A stretch of DNA of 64,000 bases, taken from Mycobacterium sp. 236(2023) (GTDB lineage Bacteria > Actinomycetota > Actinomycetes > Mycobacteriales > Mycobacteriaceae). The stretch is taken from NCBI RefSeq assembly GCF_029623955.1, contig NZ_JARSBP010000004.1, positions 372,001 to 436,000 on the forward strand, written 5' to 3'. Under the pieces are notes generated by a model. That model was not told the DNA's origin and searched no databases. It was given only the letters and a program-made list of their open reading frames with translations. The position numbers and the translations under genes were made by a program. This document shows positions 33,473-41,762 of the stretch, one piece after another. How positions within the stretch are numbered: position 1 is the stretch's first letter; every line of letters starts with the position of its first letter.

Positions 33473-34132
33473 ATGACCAAAGTCCGCACCTTCAGATTTC
33501 ATGCCACGCACGGTCCGCCGCGGCTGTTCGACATGGCCCGCGAGCAGTTGAACGCGTTGGCCGGGCTCGGTCTCGAGATACCCCATGCACGATCACGTTT
33601 CGACGAACGCGACGTTCCCCTCGAGTATCTGGCCGACTTCGATCCGCAGCGATGGGAGTTGATCACCGTCGAAACGGCTGTGTCCACTGGGCGCATCGCG
33701 TACATGTCGCTGCGCACCATGCTCGAATCGGAGAACTACCTCTGGATCGTCCTGGCGTACGAGCATGTGATCACCGCATGGATCACGGACAATCGCGGTA
33801 GGAAATCAACGAATCCGCTCAACGTCACAGGCGGCCCGGTGTGGGAGTCGTACGCGCAGGGTGAACTGGCGAAGACTGCGGCGATCTTGGATTGGGAGCA
33901 GGCGTACATCCGTCGCGTTCGCGCGCATCAGGTGCTCACCGCGCTCGCGAATCGACCCAAGGATCGTCCGAACCGGGAGCGACTCGAGCGTGCGGCGAAG
34001 ATCGCCTTCGATGGTGGAACGTGGCCCGAGGCCGCTGCCGCAGGGGGCTGGCCTTCGAGAAGCGGCCTGAAGGCCGCGATCAGGCGCGTGCTCCGAGCGG
34101 CCGAGCGGAGCCACGATCCCCCTGATGAATGA
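33473..34132 (+). CDS. Uncharacterised protein with BrnT/DUF4258-like N-terminal half
   Basis: A 219-residue protein. The segment HARSRFDERDVPLEYLADFD, followed by WELITVET and later VLAYEHVITAWITDN, resembles the small RNase-fold (BrnT/RelE/DUF4258-like) toxins. The C-terminal half (LERAAKIAFDGGTWPEAAAAGG, then SGLKAAIRRVL) resembles a helix-turn-helix. Nothing about catalysis can be confirmed. No partner antitoxin gene is adjacent, and a fused regulator is possible. It is in the accessory zone next to dif. Confidence 0.6.
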   Translation: MTKVRTFRFHATHGPPRLFDMAREQLNALAGLGLEIPHARSRFDERDVPLEYLADFDPQRWELITVETAVSTGRIAYMSLRTMLESENYLWIVLAYEHVITAWITDNRGRKSTNPLNVTGGPVWESYAQGELAKTAAILDWEQAYIRRVRAHQVLTALANRPKDRPNRERLERAAKIAFDGGTWPEAAAAGGWPSRSGLKAAIRRVLRAAERSHDPPDE

Positions 34133-34186
34133 GGCAGCAGCCGATCGCTCATCCATCCCGTCTGACTTCTTGTGACAATCAATCCC

Positions 34187-35032
34187 ATGGCCGACGTCCA
34201 CGACCTTCCGCCGACCGCTCCGGGACGCACTCCCGTAAGAGTCATGACGATCGCAGGCTCCGATTCCGGCGGCAGCGCGGGCCTGCAGGCAGACATGCGC
34301 GCCTTCGCGATGCTGGGCGTGCACGGGTGCGCGGCGGTGACAGCCGTGACGGTGCAGAACACGTTGGGTGTCAGCGCGGTTCACGACATCCCGGTGGACG
34401 TCGTCGCCGGACAGATCAGCGCGGTGACTTCCGACATCGGCATCGAGGCAGCCAAGACCGGTCTGCTGCCGTCCAGCGAGATCATCAGAACCGTCGTGGC
34501 GACGTGGCGGTCTGAGGGTCTCGTTGACACCGTCCCTTTGGTCGTCGATCCGGTATGCGCGTCCAACATCGGTCAGCCGTTCCTCCACGCCAGCGCAGTC
34601 GACGCCATCCGGGACGATCTCATCCCTGCGGCCACGCTGGTGACGCCCAACCTCGACGAGGTTCGACTACTCGTCGGCATCGACGTCGTCGACGACGAGA
34701 CCCAACGCGCCGCAGCCCGCGCGCTCCATGCGTTGGGACCGAAATGGGCACTAGTGAAAGGCGGCCACCTTCGGAGCTCGCCGACGAGCTCTGACCTTCT
34801 GTTCGACGGTCACGAGTTCCATCGCTTCACGACCGAACGAGTCGACACCCGACATGACCACGGCGCCGGAGACACTCTCGCCGCGGCGATCACCGCCGCG
34901 CTGGCGCACGGTTACCCCGTTCCCGAAGCGGTCCGATTCGGCAAGCTCTGGGTCACTGAGTGCATCCGCTCCGCCTATCCCCTGGGCCGTGGGCACGGCC
35001 CGGTGAACGGCATGGCCAGATTGTCGCGGTGA
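34187..35032 (+). CDS. thiD: Hydroxymethylpyrimidine/phosphomethylpyrimidine kinase ThiD
   Basis: Thiamine biosynthesis enzyme that phosphorylates HMP and then HMP-P to give HMP-PP. It has 281 residues in the ribokinase fold. Motifs are VMTIAGSDSGGSAGLQADMRAF (about residues 18-40), AVTAVTVQNTLGV, and the catalytic anion hole DHGAGDT near 230. GPKWALVKGGHL is typical. The ATG at 34187 is taken; a GTG at 34172 is possible. It marks the return to core metabolism to the right of the accessory zone. Confidence 0.95.
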   Translation: MADVHDLPPTAPGRTPVRVMTIAGSDSGGSAGLQADMRAFAMLGVHGCAAVTAVTVQNTLGVSAVHDIPVDVVAGQISAVTSDIGIEAAKTGLLPSSEIIRTVVATWRSEGLVDTVPLVVDPVCASNIGQPFLHASAVDAIRDDLIPAATLVTPNLDEVRLLVGIDVVDDETQRAAARALHALGPKWALVKGGHLRSSPTSSDLLFDGHEFHRFTTERVDTRHDHGAGDTLAAAITAALAHGYPVPEAVRFGKLWVTECIRSAYPLGRGHGPVNGMARLSR

Positions 35033-35057
35033 GTGTGGTTGTGCTCGCCCGGATCGA

Positions 35058-35090
35058 CCACACGGGGCCGCCGTCGACGGCCCCGCGTGG
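35058..35090. terminator. Hairpin between convergent thiD and DUF1330 genes
   Basis: A 13-bp stem, CCACACGGGGCCG against CGGCCCCGCGTGG, with one mismatch and a 7-nt loop. No T-run follows, as is usual in mycobacteria. Its position suits a bidirectional terminator. Confidence 0.65.
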
Positions 35091-35103
35091 CATGCGGAGC
35101 TTC

Positions 35104-35469
35104 CTACAGCGCCGGCGTGGTCGGCTGCAAAACCACGGTCGTCACGGCTTCGGCCCGCAGGTGCTCGAACTGCTGGTAGTCCGGATCGTTGATCATGTCG
35201 ACGAAATGCTGACGGTTCGGGTACCGGAACAATCCGACCATGTCCCAGTCCCCACCCTCGGCTCCCACCAATGATGCGTGCCCCGTCCCCCCGTAGACGA
35301 CGGTCACGCCGTAGCGCTCTTTCACCCCGGAACTGTCGAACCGTTCGATGTACTGCAGATACTTCTGTGCGCCGCCGGGCGCGAACTTGATCAGGTTGAG
35401 CATCACGACCGGGCCGGTCGGGTCTTCGGCGACGAACTGCTCGAGGTCGGCGGTATTGAAGGCTGGCAT
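35104..35469 (-). CDS. DUF1330 family protein
   Basis: A 121-residue protein of the DUF1330 family (ferredoxin-like dimeric barrel). Motifs are VVMLNLIKFAPGGAQKYLQYIERF, VVYGGTGHASLVGAEGGDWDMVGLF-type strands, and YPNRQHFVDMINDPDYQQFE. These proteins resemble Dabb/ABM barrels, possibly acting as small oxygenases or chaperones; no reaction is known for this one. It is divergent from a TetR gene and probably its main target. Confidence 0.88.
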   Translation of the reverse strand: MPAFNTADLEQFVAEDPTGPVVMLNLIKFAPGGAQKYLQYIERFDSSGVKERYGVTVVYGGTGHASLVGAEGGDWDMVGLFRYPNRQHFVDMINDPDYQQFEHLRAEAVTTVVLQPTTPAL

Positions 35470-35482
35470 GAGAGCTCCTGTT

Positions 35483-35516
35483 GGTAAGTTACTTGCTATA
35501 CAACACGCAACTTACC
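35483..35516. promoter_or_regulatory. Inverted repeat GGTAAGTT...AACTTACC, candidate TetR operator
   Basis: Perfect 8-bp arms separated by 18 bp, lying 13 bp from the DUF1330 start and 43 bp from the TetR start. The interior repeats AGTTACTTG-type half sites, so two overlapping dimers may bind. Confidence 0.6.
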
Positions 35517-35559
35517 GAGTGGTACCGACAAGCCGCCCCCACAAGGAAAGATCTCCGTC

Positions 35560-36168
35560 ATGGACGACGCGCGGCCGCTCAGGCGCACCCAGGCCGAACG
35601 GCGCGCGGAGGCAAAGCGGCGCGTGCTGGATGCTGCTACGTCGCTGGTCGCAGTACACGGGTCGCGCTCGGTGTCATTGGCCGCCGTCGGTGAGGCGGCC
35701 GGCTACAGCCGCGGAATCGTCAATCACCACTTCGGCAGCCGAGCACAACTACTGAAGGCGCTCATCGAGTACACGCAGCAGTTCGACGTGCCCGGCGACG
35801 CCGTCCTGGGGCTCGACCGGGTGACCGACTTCGTTCGCGCCTACCTGGGCGGGATGCATCAGCGCTCCCCTCGCTCCGAGGCCTTCCTCAAGCTGTGGGC
35901 CGAATCAGCAGGGGCCGAATCCTCGCTGGCGCCGATATTCGCCGAGCGCGACGCGGCGTTTCGGCATGTTCTCGAAGACCACGTCCGGACTGGCCTGGCG
36001 GACGGCTCGATCCGGTCCGACGTAGATCCCGCCACCACAGCTGTGGCGCTTATCGGGCTGCTGCGCGGCACGGCGATGCTGATGTTCACCACGGCGCGCG
36101 AGGTCTCTGCCGCCGACCTGTCCAAGGACGTCTCGCGCGGCGTCGCAACGAGTTTGGCCGCTCCGTGA
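35560..36168 (+). CDS. TetR-family regulator divergent from the DUF1330 gene
   Basis: A 202-residue regulator. The helix-turn-helix domain is at residues 12-58 (EAKRRVLDAATSLVAVHGSR, then VSLAAVGEAAGYSRGIVNHHF). The C-terminal TetR_C domain (SPRSEAFLKLWAESAGAESSLAPIF) resembles the group that regulates lipid or xenobiotic genes. An inverted repeat in the shared promoter (35483-35516) is the likely operator. Confidence 0.9.
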   Translation: MDDARPLRRTQAERRAEAKRRVLDAATSLVAVHGSRSVSLAAVGEAAGYSRGIVNHHFGSRAQLLKALIEYTQQFDVPGDAVLGLDRVTDFVRAYLGGMHQRSPRSEAFLKLWAESAGAESSLAPIFAERDAAFRHVLEDHVRTGLADGSIRSDVDPATTAVALIGLLRGTAMLMFTTAREVSAADLSKDVSRGVATSLAAP

Positions 36169-36246
36169 CAACGTCTGAAGGCGTCGATCACGCAGCTGTC
36201 GTGCGATGTCAGCCCGAACAACGGGCCACAGGCGGACAATGGCGCA

Positions 36247-36405
36247 ATGTCCACAACGCTCTGGATCCTGGTCGCGATATTCGCCGTCGGCGTCATTGCC
36301 GGCGGCTTGTTGCGCATACGAGCGTGGCTGCAGAAGCCCGCCCCGCCCGAGATCATCGAGGCTGCGCGCCGCCGTAACGAGGAGGACGATCGCTCCCCCG
36401 AGTGA
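36247..36405 (+). CDS. Small membrane protein (52 residues)
   Basis: It encodes MSTTLWILVAIFAVGVIAGG followed by LLRIRAWLQKPAPPEIIEAA and RRRNEEDDRSPE: one N-terminal transmembrane helix and a charged tail. Its codon use is regular and it fills an otherwise empty gap between the TetR and GMC genes. It lies 44 bp before the oxidoreductase start. Its function is unknown. Confidence 0.6.
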   Translation: MSTTLWILVAIFAVGVIAGGLLRIRAWLQKPAPPEIIEAARRRNEEDDRSPE

Positions 36406-36448
36406 GCATGCTGAGTCCAGTACGGCACGCTATCGCCATGGAGGAAGC

Positions 36449-38134
36449 GTGAGCTCAGTCGCCGAATTCGACTTTGTCATCGTGGGCGCAGGCAGCGCAG
36501 GATGTCTGCTCGCGAACAGGCTCAGCGCCAACCCTGAGCACCGTGTGCTCTTGATCGAGGCCGGCGGCAAAGACAACTGGTTCTGGATCAAGGTGCCGGT
36601 GGGCTACCTGTACACGATCGCCAATCCCCGCACCGACTGGTGCTTTACAACCGAACCCGACCCCGGTCTGGCCGGCCGCAGCATTCACTACGCGCGGGGC
36701 CGCGTGATCGGCGGCTGCTCGTCGATCAACGCCATGATCCACATGCGCGGCCAGGCAAGCGATTACGAGCTGTGGGCCCAGGCCACCGGTGACGATCGGT
36801 GGCTCTGGGGCGGACGAGATGGTCCCGGCGAGACGCTGTCGATCTACAAGGAGTTGGAAGACTACTTCGGCGGCGCCGACGAATGGCACGGCGCCGAGGG
36901 TGAGATCCGCGTCGAACGACCGCGCGTGCGCTGGCAGATCCTGGACGCCTGGCAGGACGCCGCGGCCCAGTTGGGCATTGCCCCGATCGACGAGTTCAAC
37001 CGCGGCGACAACGCCGGCAGTGCGTACTTCCATGTCAACCAAAAACGGGGCCGCCGTTGGTCGATGGCCGATGCCTACCTGCATCCGGTCGCCCGCCGGC
37101 CGAATCTGACCGTCTACACCAACACCCAGGCCTTGCGGCTCCTGATGGATGAGCAGGTTCACGACGGTCAGCGTCGCGGTGCATGGACCACGGCCGCACA
37201 CCGCGCCACCGGCGTGTTACTGCTCAAAGACGGGCACGTCGTCGACGTCGCGGCCCGCCGCGAGGTGATCCTGAGCGCCGGGGCGATCGGGTCGCCGCAT
37301 CTCATGCAGGCGTCGGGTCTGGGTCCGGCCGGGCTCCTCGCACAGCATCACGTGCCGGTGGCCGTCGATCTACCCGGAGTAGGCGAAAACCTCCAGGATC
37401 ACTTGCAGCTGCGAACGGTGTACAAGATCCGGGGCGCCAGGACCGTCAACACCCTGTACCGCAACCTTTTCACCCGCGCCGGCATGGGAATCCAGTACCT
37501 GTTGTTGCGCTCGGGGCCGATGACCATGCCGCCTTCGACACTGGGCGCGTTCGCCAAGAGTGACCCCGCGCTGGCCAGTCCTGACCTGGAGTGGCACGTG
37601 CAGCCCTTGTCGTTGGCCAAGTTCGGCGAACCGCTGCACCGGTTCGGGGCGATCACCCCGTCGGTGTGCAATCTGCGACCCACCTCGCGTGGGCACGTCC
37701 GCATCGTCGGAGCAGACCCGATGACCTACCCGAAGATCAACTGCAATTACCTGTCTACCGACGCTGATCGTCATGCCGCCGTCCTCGGTCTCCGGATGAC
37801 CCGGCAGATCATGGCCACGTCTCCCCTGGCCCGGTACCACCCGGAAGAACTGCTACCAGGCGCGCAATTGGTCAGCGACGAAGACCTCGAGCAGGCCGCG
37901 AGCGAACTCGGTACGACGATCTTTCATCCCGTGGGAACGTGCGCGATGGGAGCCTTCGACACGCACGGAGTGCCGCAGTCGCCCCACACCGTGCTCGACA
38001 CCGACTGCCGCGTATACCGCGTCGCTGGCCTCCGTGTGGTCGACGCGTCGGCGATGCCCACCATCACGTCGGGGAACACCAACGCCCCGGTCATGCTGAT
38101 CGCCGAGCGCGCGGCCCGGGCGATCCTGGAATAA
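36449..38134 (+). CDS. GMC-family FAD oxidoreductase (choline dehydrogenase-like)
   Basis: A 561-residue flavoenzyme that oxidises an alcohol. The N-terminal ADP-binding motif is FVIVGAGSAGCLLANRLS (about residues 9-26), with EAGGKDNWFW after it. The GMC signatures are YARGRVIGGCSSINAMIHMRG (near 85-105) and VILSAGAIGSPHLMQASGLGP (near 274-294). The C-terminal active site has FHPVGTCAMG and VVDASAMPTITSGNTNAP, which place the catalytic His and Asn. The GTG at 36449 has GGAGGA, 3-8 nt upstream. An F420-type oxidoreductase follows 60 bp later. The alcohol is unknown. Confidence 0.93.
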   Translation: MSSVAEFDFVIVGAGSAGCLLANRLSANPEHRVLLIEAGGKDNWFWIKVPVGYLYTIANPRTDWCFTTEPDPGLAGRSIHYARGRVIGGCSSINAMIHMRGQASDYELWAQATGDDRWLWGGRDGPGETLSIYKELEDYFGGADEWHGAEGEIRVERPRVRWQILDAWQDAAAQLGIAPIDEFNRGDNAGSAYFHVNQKRGRRWSMADAYLHPVARRPNLTVYTNTQALRLLMDEQVHDGQRRGAWTTAAHRATGVLLLKDGHVVDVAARREVILSAGAIGSPHLMQASGLGPAGLLAQHHVPVAVDLPGVGENLQDHLQLRTVYKIRGARTVNTLYRNLFTRAGMGIQYLLLRSGPMTMPPSTLGAFAKSDPALASPDLEWHVQPLSLAKFGEPLHRFGAITPSVCNLRPTSRGHVRIVGADPMTYPKINCNYLSTDADRHAAVLGLRMTRQIMATSPLARYHPEELLPGAQLVSDEDLEQAASELGTTIFHPVGTCAMGAFDTHGVPQSPHTVLDTDCRVYRVAGLRVVDASAMPTITSGNTNAPVMLIAERAARAILE

Positions 38135-38194
38135 ACCCGGCGCCGGCGAACTTGGCTCGAGAGTCGCCCTCCCCCGACTCAGGAGCATTCCCCC

Positions 38195-39004
38195 ATGACC
38201 CGTCCCGTTCGCGTCGCCGTGCAGATCCAGCCCGGCGGCACCCCTGACTACGCAACCTGGCGCCAGGCCGTGGTGGCCGCCGACGACCTCGGTGCCGACG
38301 TGATCTTCGGTTACGACCACTTCCACCGCCCGGCGATGAAAGCCCTCGTCGACGGCAAGCCCATCCTTTTCGACGAGCAACCCGACGTCTCCAACTTCGA
38401 GGGCTGGACAGCACTCGCATCGTGGGGCGAGATCACCTCCCACGCCGAGATCGGCCTCCTCGTCACCGGCGTCGGTTACCGCAACGCGGACCTGCTCGCC
38501 GACATGGCGCGTACCGTCGACCACATCAGCGGCGGCCGACTCATTCTCGGCCTCGGTGCGGGCTGGTACGAAAAGGACTACACCACTTACGGTTACGACT
38601 TCGGGACCTTCGGCTCACGCTTCGACCTGTTCGACGAGAGCCTCCTGCGTATCGAGAACCGCCTTGCTGCACTGATCCCGCCGCCCGTACGCAAACTACC
38701 GATCCTCATCGGCGGCACCGGGCCCAAGCGCTCCCTGCCCGCCATCGCCCGCCACGCCGACATCTGGCACGCCTTCGCGGACCTCGACGCGTTCCGCAGG
38801 GCCAGTGACCGCGTGGACGAACTGGCAGATTCGTTCGGGCGCAACGGCGCCGACATCGAACGCTCGACGCTCTGGGGGGACGCGCACAACGCCGACGCCT
38901 TCCGTGAGGCAGGAGTCACGCTGTTCCAGATCGAACTCACCGCCGACGACGACTACGATCTGGCGACCCTCAAGGACGTGCTCGCCTGGCGCGACAACGG
39001 GTGA
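38195..39004 (+). CDS. LLM-class F420-dependent oxidoreductase
   Basis: A 269-residue TIM-barrel enzyme. VAVQIQPGGTPDYATWRQAV opens the fold. DVIFGYDHFHRP carries the DH that sits by the deazaflavin. LLVTGVGYRNADLLADMART and HISGGRLILGLGAGWYEKDYTTYGYDFGT are superfamily hallmarks. The short length and GYDHF pattern fit the TIGR03854 type of mycobacterial F420 oxidoreductases. It follows the GMC gene closely on the same strand, so both may act on one substrate. Confidence 0.9.
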   Translation: MTRPVRVAVQIQPGGTPDYATWRQAVVAADDLGADVIFGYDHFHRPAMKALVDGKPILFDEQPDVSNFEGWTALASWGEITSHAEIGLLVTGVGYRNADLLADMARTVDHISGGRLILGLGAGWYEKDYTTYGYDFGTFGSRFDLFDESLLRIENRLAALIPPPVRKLPILIGGTGPKRSLPAIARHADIWHAFADLDAFRRASDRVDELADSFGRNGADIERSTLWGDAHNADAFREAGVTLFQIELTADDDYDLATLKDVLAWRDNG

Positions 39005-39007
39005 CCG

Positions 39008-39859
39008 CTAGCTGGTGGGCAGACGCAGAACGTAGCCAGCCTCGAGTGCCACCCACAGCGCACCGTCGGCGGCCATTGCGAGTCCGTGCGGTTCGCTGTC
39101 TGCCGGGAGGTCGATCATCGTGACCTCGCCGTCGGCGCTGACATGGGCGAGTTGATCGGTCTCCCAGAGGCTGACCCAGACCCCGTCGGCTTGATCGGCC
39201 ACGACGGCGTGGGGCTTTCCCGGTAGATCCAGTTCCTGGATTGCCTCGTTCATCGGTATACGGCCGAGCTTGTTGGCCCGAATTTCGGTGAACCACACCG
39301 CATCATCGTGCGTCGCAGCAATGCCGACCGGTCCCGCCGACGGCGTCGGGGTCTGCCGGATGCTCACATTTCCAGCCAAATCCACCCGTCCGATGGCGCT
39401 GCTCTCGTTGAGAGTGAACCAGAGGGCGCCGTCGGGACCCGAGGTGATCATCGACGGCCGTCCCCGTGGGACCGCCGCCACGTCTACCTCACCGTCAAAC
39501 CCGACTCGGCCCACCGCCCCGGATCCCATGGCCGTGAACCACAGCGCGTCGGCGGGTCCGACGCACAGACCGAAAGGTGCACTGCCGTCAGGCAACTCGA
39601 TGTCACGCCGCGCACCGTCCACCGTGATACGGCCGATCCGGTCGTCACCGTTGCGCGTGAACCACAGCGCGCCGTCAGGGCCGGCGACGATGATCGAGGG
39701 CTTGCTATCCGGATGCACCGGATGGACATCCACCCCACCGTCCGGGGCGATGCGCGCGATCTCGCCACTGTGGACGAGAGTCACCCAGCACGCGCCGTCG
39801 GGCCCCAGGCACAAGGCGTACGGCCCGCCTGGCAGAGGAATGTCGAGGGCCCGGCTCAC
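39008..39859 (-). CDS. Virginiamycin B lyase (Vgb)-like beta-propeller
   Basis: A 283-residue seven-bladed propeller with repeated GPDGALWFT blades (for example residues 59-66, 145-152). True Vgb opens the ring of type B streptogramins. Candidate active-site residues His217, Glu256, His258 and Glu273 have nearly the spacing I recall for Vgb (His228, Glu268, His270, Glu284). No signal peptide is present. Antibiotic inactivation is therefore plausible, but many actinobacterial homologues have no tested activity. It converges on the LLM gene (4 bp between stops). Confidence 0.85.
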   Translation of the reverse strand: MSRALDIPLPGGPYALCLGPDGACWVTLVHSGEIARIAPDGGVDVHPVHPDSKPSIIVAGPDGALWFTRNGDDRIGRITVDGARRDIELPDGSAPFGLCVGPADALWFTAMGSGAVGRVGFDGEVDVAAVPRGRPSMITSGPDGALWFTLNESSAIGRVDLAGNVSIRQTPTPSAGPVGIAATHDDAVWFTEIRANKLGRIPMNEAIQELDLPGKPHAVVADQADGVWVSLWETDQLAHVSADGEVTMIDLPADSEPHGLAMAADGALWVALEAGYVLRLPTS

Positions 39860-39886
39860 GCCACGACGCTAACAGCCCCGCTTCGC

Positions 39887-40351
39887 TCAGCCCGACGTCT
39901 CGGCGTCGAGACGCGCGAGCGTATCGGCCAACTGATCCTCGGTGACCAAAGGAAACTTCACTTTCTCGAGAAGCTTCTTGTCGGTGACCTTCGACCAGTC
40001 ATAGGTGTGGCGCACCAGCGTGCTGTCAGGTCCCTGCGGCTCCAACTCCCACAGCCACTCCCACCCGGGAGGCTCGACGCCGGCTGGCGCTGTCTTCCAG
40101 GCCAGCAGCTTGTCCTTCACGTAGCCGGACACATGGTTATCGGTCTTGTATTCACCGCCCATATGGTCGCCCTGCATGTTCATCGTGAACACCTCGCCGA
40201 CCTTCTGGATGCGATCGGCGTGATCCACGCTGCGGATGAACCCGGAGCCATCGAGCGCCTGATGCCGTTCGGGGTTGGAGAGGATGTCGAACACCGCATC
40301 AACCGGTGCCGCGATCGTACGTTCAACAGTGACCTTGTCGTTGTCGCTCAT
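39887..40351 (-). CDS. SRPBCC family protein
   Basis: A 154-residue helix-grip protein. TVERTIAAPVDAVFDILSNPERHQALDGSG is the typical START-like opening. GEVFTMNMQG, then WLWELEPQGPDSTLVRHTYDWS, and a long C-terminal helix complete the fold. No catalytic motif or signal peptide is present. Ligand binding is the likely role, and the ligand is unknown. It is upstream of the Vgb-like gene on the same strand (27 bp). Confidence 0.87.
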   Translation of the reverse strand: MSDNDKVTVERTIAAPVDAVFDILSNPERHQALDGSGFIRSVDHADRIQKVGEVFTMNMQGDHMGGEYKTDNHVSGYVKDKLLAWKTAPAGVEPPGWEWLWELEPQGPDSTLVRHTYDWSKVTDKKLLEKVKFPLVTEDQLADTLARLDAETSG

Positions 40352-40421
40352 ACTCTCCGGCGTGCCCAGACTTGTCGGGCCGGAAACGTCGGGCGTCAGA
40401 ACGCGAACGTGCCGTGCTCGA

Positions 40422-40556
40422 TCAGGGGTGCGTCAGCCCCGGCAGGCAGTTGATGAGTGGAATGCACGGCGGCGGAGGTGGCGGCGGCGGTCCGGGAGGA
40501 TTGCCCGAAAGCGAAGATACATGCCTGATCGTGTGCACAATGCCGCATCTGGCCAT
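40422..40556 (-). CDS. Possible 44-residue Pro/Cys-rich peptide
   Basis: ATG at 40556, stop at 40422. The tail is an octaproline run followed by CIPLINCLPGLTHP, like the C-terminal cysteine motif after polyproline in the proteins at 1446 and 46295. No signal peptide or ribosome binding site is visible, and GC-rich antisense could mimic this. Confidence 0.25.
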   Translation of the reverse strand: MARCGIVHTIRHVSSLSGNPPGPPPPPPPPCIPLINCLPGLTHP

Positions 40557-40569
40557 GCTGTGTCAGAAG

Positions 40570-41652
40570 TTAACTATTTCCACCTATGGCGGAGATGGCT
40601 GCCGCCGAGTCGAGATCGCCGTACGCGTTGGCGTACCGCTGTGCCAGCGTGACGGCCACCTCGACGCGCTGCCACAACCCGCCATCGGCGCTTGCCGTGC
40701 ACAACCACAGGGCGAGTCCGTGAGCCACCGAGGCCCGGTAACGCGTCCACACCTCATCGAGCGACGGCATCTCGTCGGCGGGCAGCGCGAGCGCATCGCG
40801 GTACTGCTCGAGCAACTGCCCCTCGTGTGCGCGCCGGTCCTCGGTCGTGAGCGCCCCTTGCAGGAAGTAGCCGAGGTCGAGTGACCAGTTGCCGCGTCGG
40901 GCCATCTGCCAGTCCAGAAATCCGACCTCGTTCCCGGGGGTGACGTAGGTGTTCCCGATGTGTGGATCGCCATGGAGCAGGGTCTGCGGCGATGTCGTCA
41001 ACGTGCGGATGTAGGGCTTCCAGATCGATTCGACGAGTTCGTCGATGCCCAGCGACAACACCTCCGGTGGCGTGTCGTCGTCGAGGCGTTCCAGTGCTGA
41101 CGGCAGCGGCGCATATTGGAGCCCGTCGAACGGCAGGAACGGCTCGAGCCAATCGAGGTCCGGGTTATTCAGGACCCGTGTCCCCCAGTGGCGGCCGTGC
41201 ATCCGGCCCAGGGCGCGCACTCCGGACCCGGCCTGCTCAGCTGTCAACGGGTGCAGCGAATCTCGCGGGTCGGCGCCTCGTGCCGCCAGGTCCTCCATCA
41301 CCATGAGGAAGTCGTAGGCATCCTCGTCGATCAGTGCCGCATAGACGGTCGGATGCTCGAGCGCGAGGTCGACACCCGACATGAACAGCCGCGGTTCATG
41401 GAACATGCCACTGGTCATGCGGATCAAATCTTTGTGGTCCGGGTCGGCGGCTTTCACGAAAACCGTTGCGGGGCCGCTCCCCTGCGCATAGCTCAACGCC
41501 AGGCGGGCGCGCCGGTTCGTGCCGTCGTCGCGCAGTGCCACGGTGACGCCGTCGACCACGGCATCCGGATGGTGGTCAGACAGTGCGGCCGTCATCCACT
41601 CCGGAGTCATTTCTTCCCAGCTCGTCGGCATCGACACCGCGCTCACAGACAT
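40570..41652 (-). CDS. APH/ecdysteroid-kinase-like phosphotransferase
   Basis: A 360-residue small-molecule kinase of the aminoglycoside phosphotransferase/EcKinase fold. The ATP lysine is in TVFVKAADPDHK, the catalytic loop is LLHGDPHIGNTYV (about residue 250), and the Mg site is VGFLDWQMARRGNWSLDLGYF. Mycobacteria have many such kinases near lipid or steroid genes; substrates are mostly unknown. The start at 41652 (MSVSAVSMPTSW) is chosen since the longer form runs into the operator. It is divergent from a TetR gene, with a 13-bp-armed inverted repeat between them. Confidence 0.87.
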   Translation of the reverse strand: MSVSAVSMPTSWEEMTPEWMTAALSDHHPDAVVDGVTVALRDDGTNRRARLALSYAQGSGPATVFVKAADPDHKDLIRMTSGMFHEPRLFMSGVDLALEHPTVYAALIDEDAYDFLMVMEDLAARGADPRDSLHPLTAEQAGSGVRALGRMHGRHWGTRVLNNPDLDWLEPFLPFDGLQYAPLPSALERLDDDTPPEVLSLGIDELVESIWKPYIRTLTTSPQTLLHGDPHIGNTYVTPGNEVGFLDWQMARRGNWSLDLGYFLQGALTTEDRRAHEGQLLEQYRDALALPADEMPSLDEVWTRYRASVAHGLALWLCTASADGGLWQRVEVAVTLAQRYANAYGDLDSAAAISAIGGNS

Positions 41653-41674
41653 CGCCTCTCGTTGACTACCCGGC

Positions 41675-41701
41675 AGTAACGACACGGACCGTGTCGTTAC
41701 T
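41675..41701. promoter_or_regulatory. Perfect 13-bp inverted repeat operator, AGTAACGACACGG-A-CCGTGTCGTTACT
   Basis: Arms 41675-41687 and 41689-41701 are perfectly complementary. The site lies between divergent kinase (start 41652) and TetR (start 41763) genes, so it is most likely the TetR operator for both promoters. Confidence 0.8.
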
Positions 41702-41762
41702 ATCGGCAAGCTACCTCAGAAGGTCGGCGCTGCGCCACGGAATGACGCCTTAAGCTCACGCC

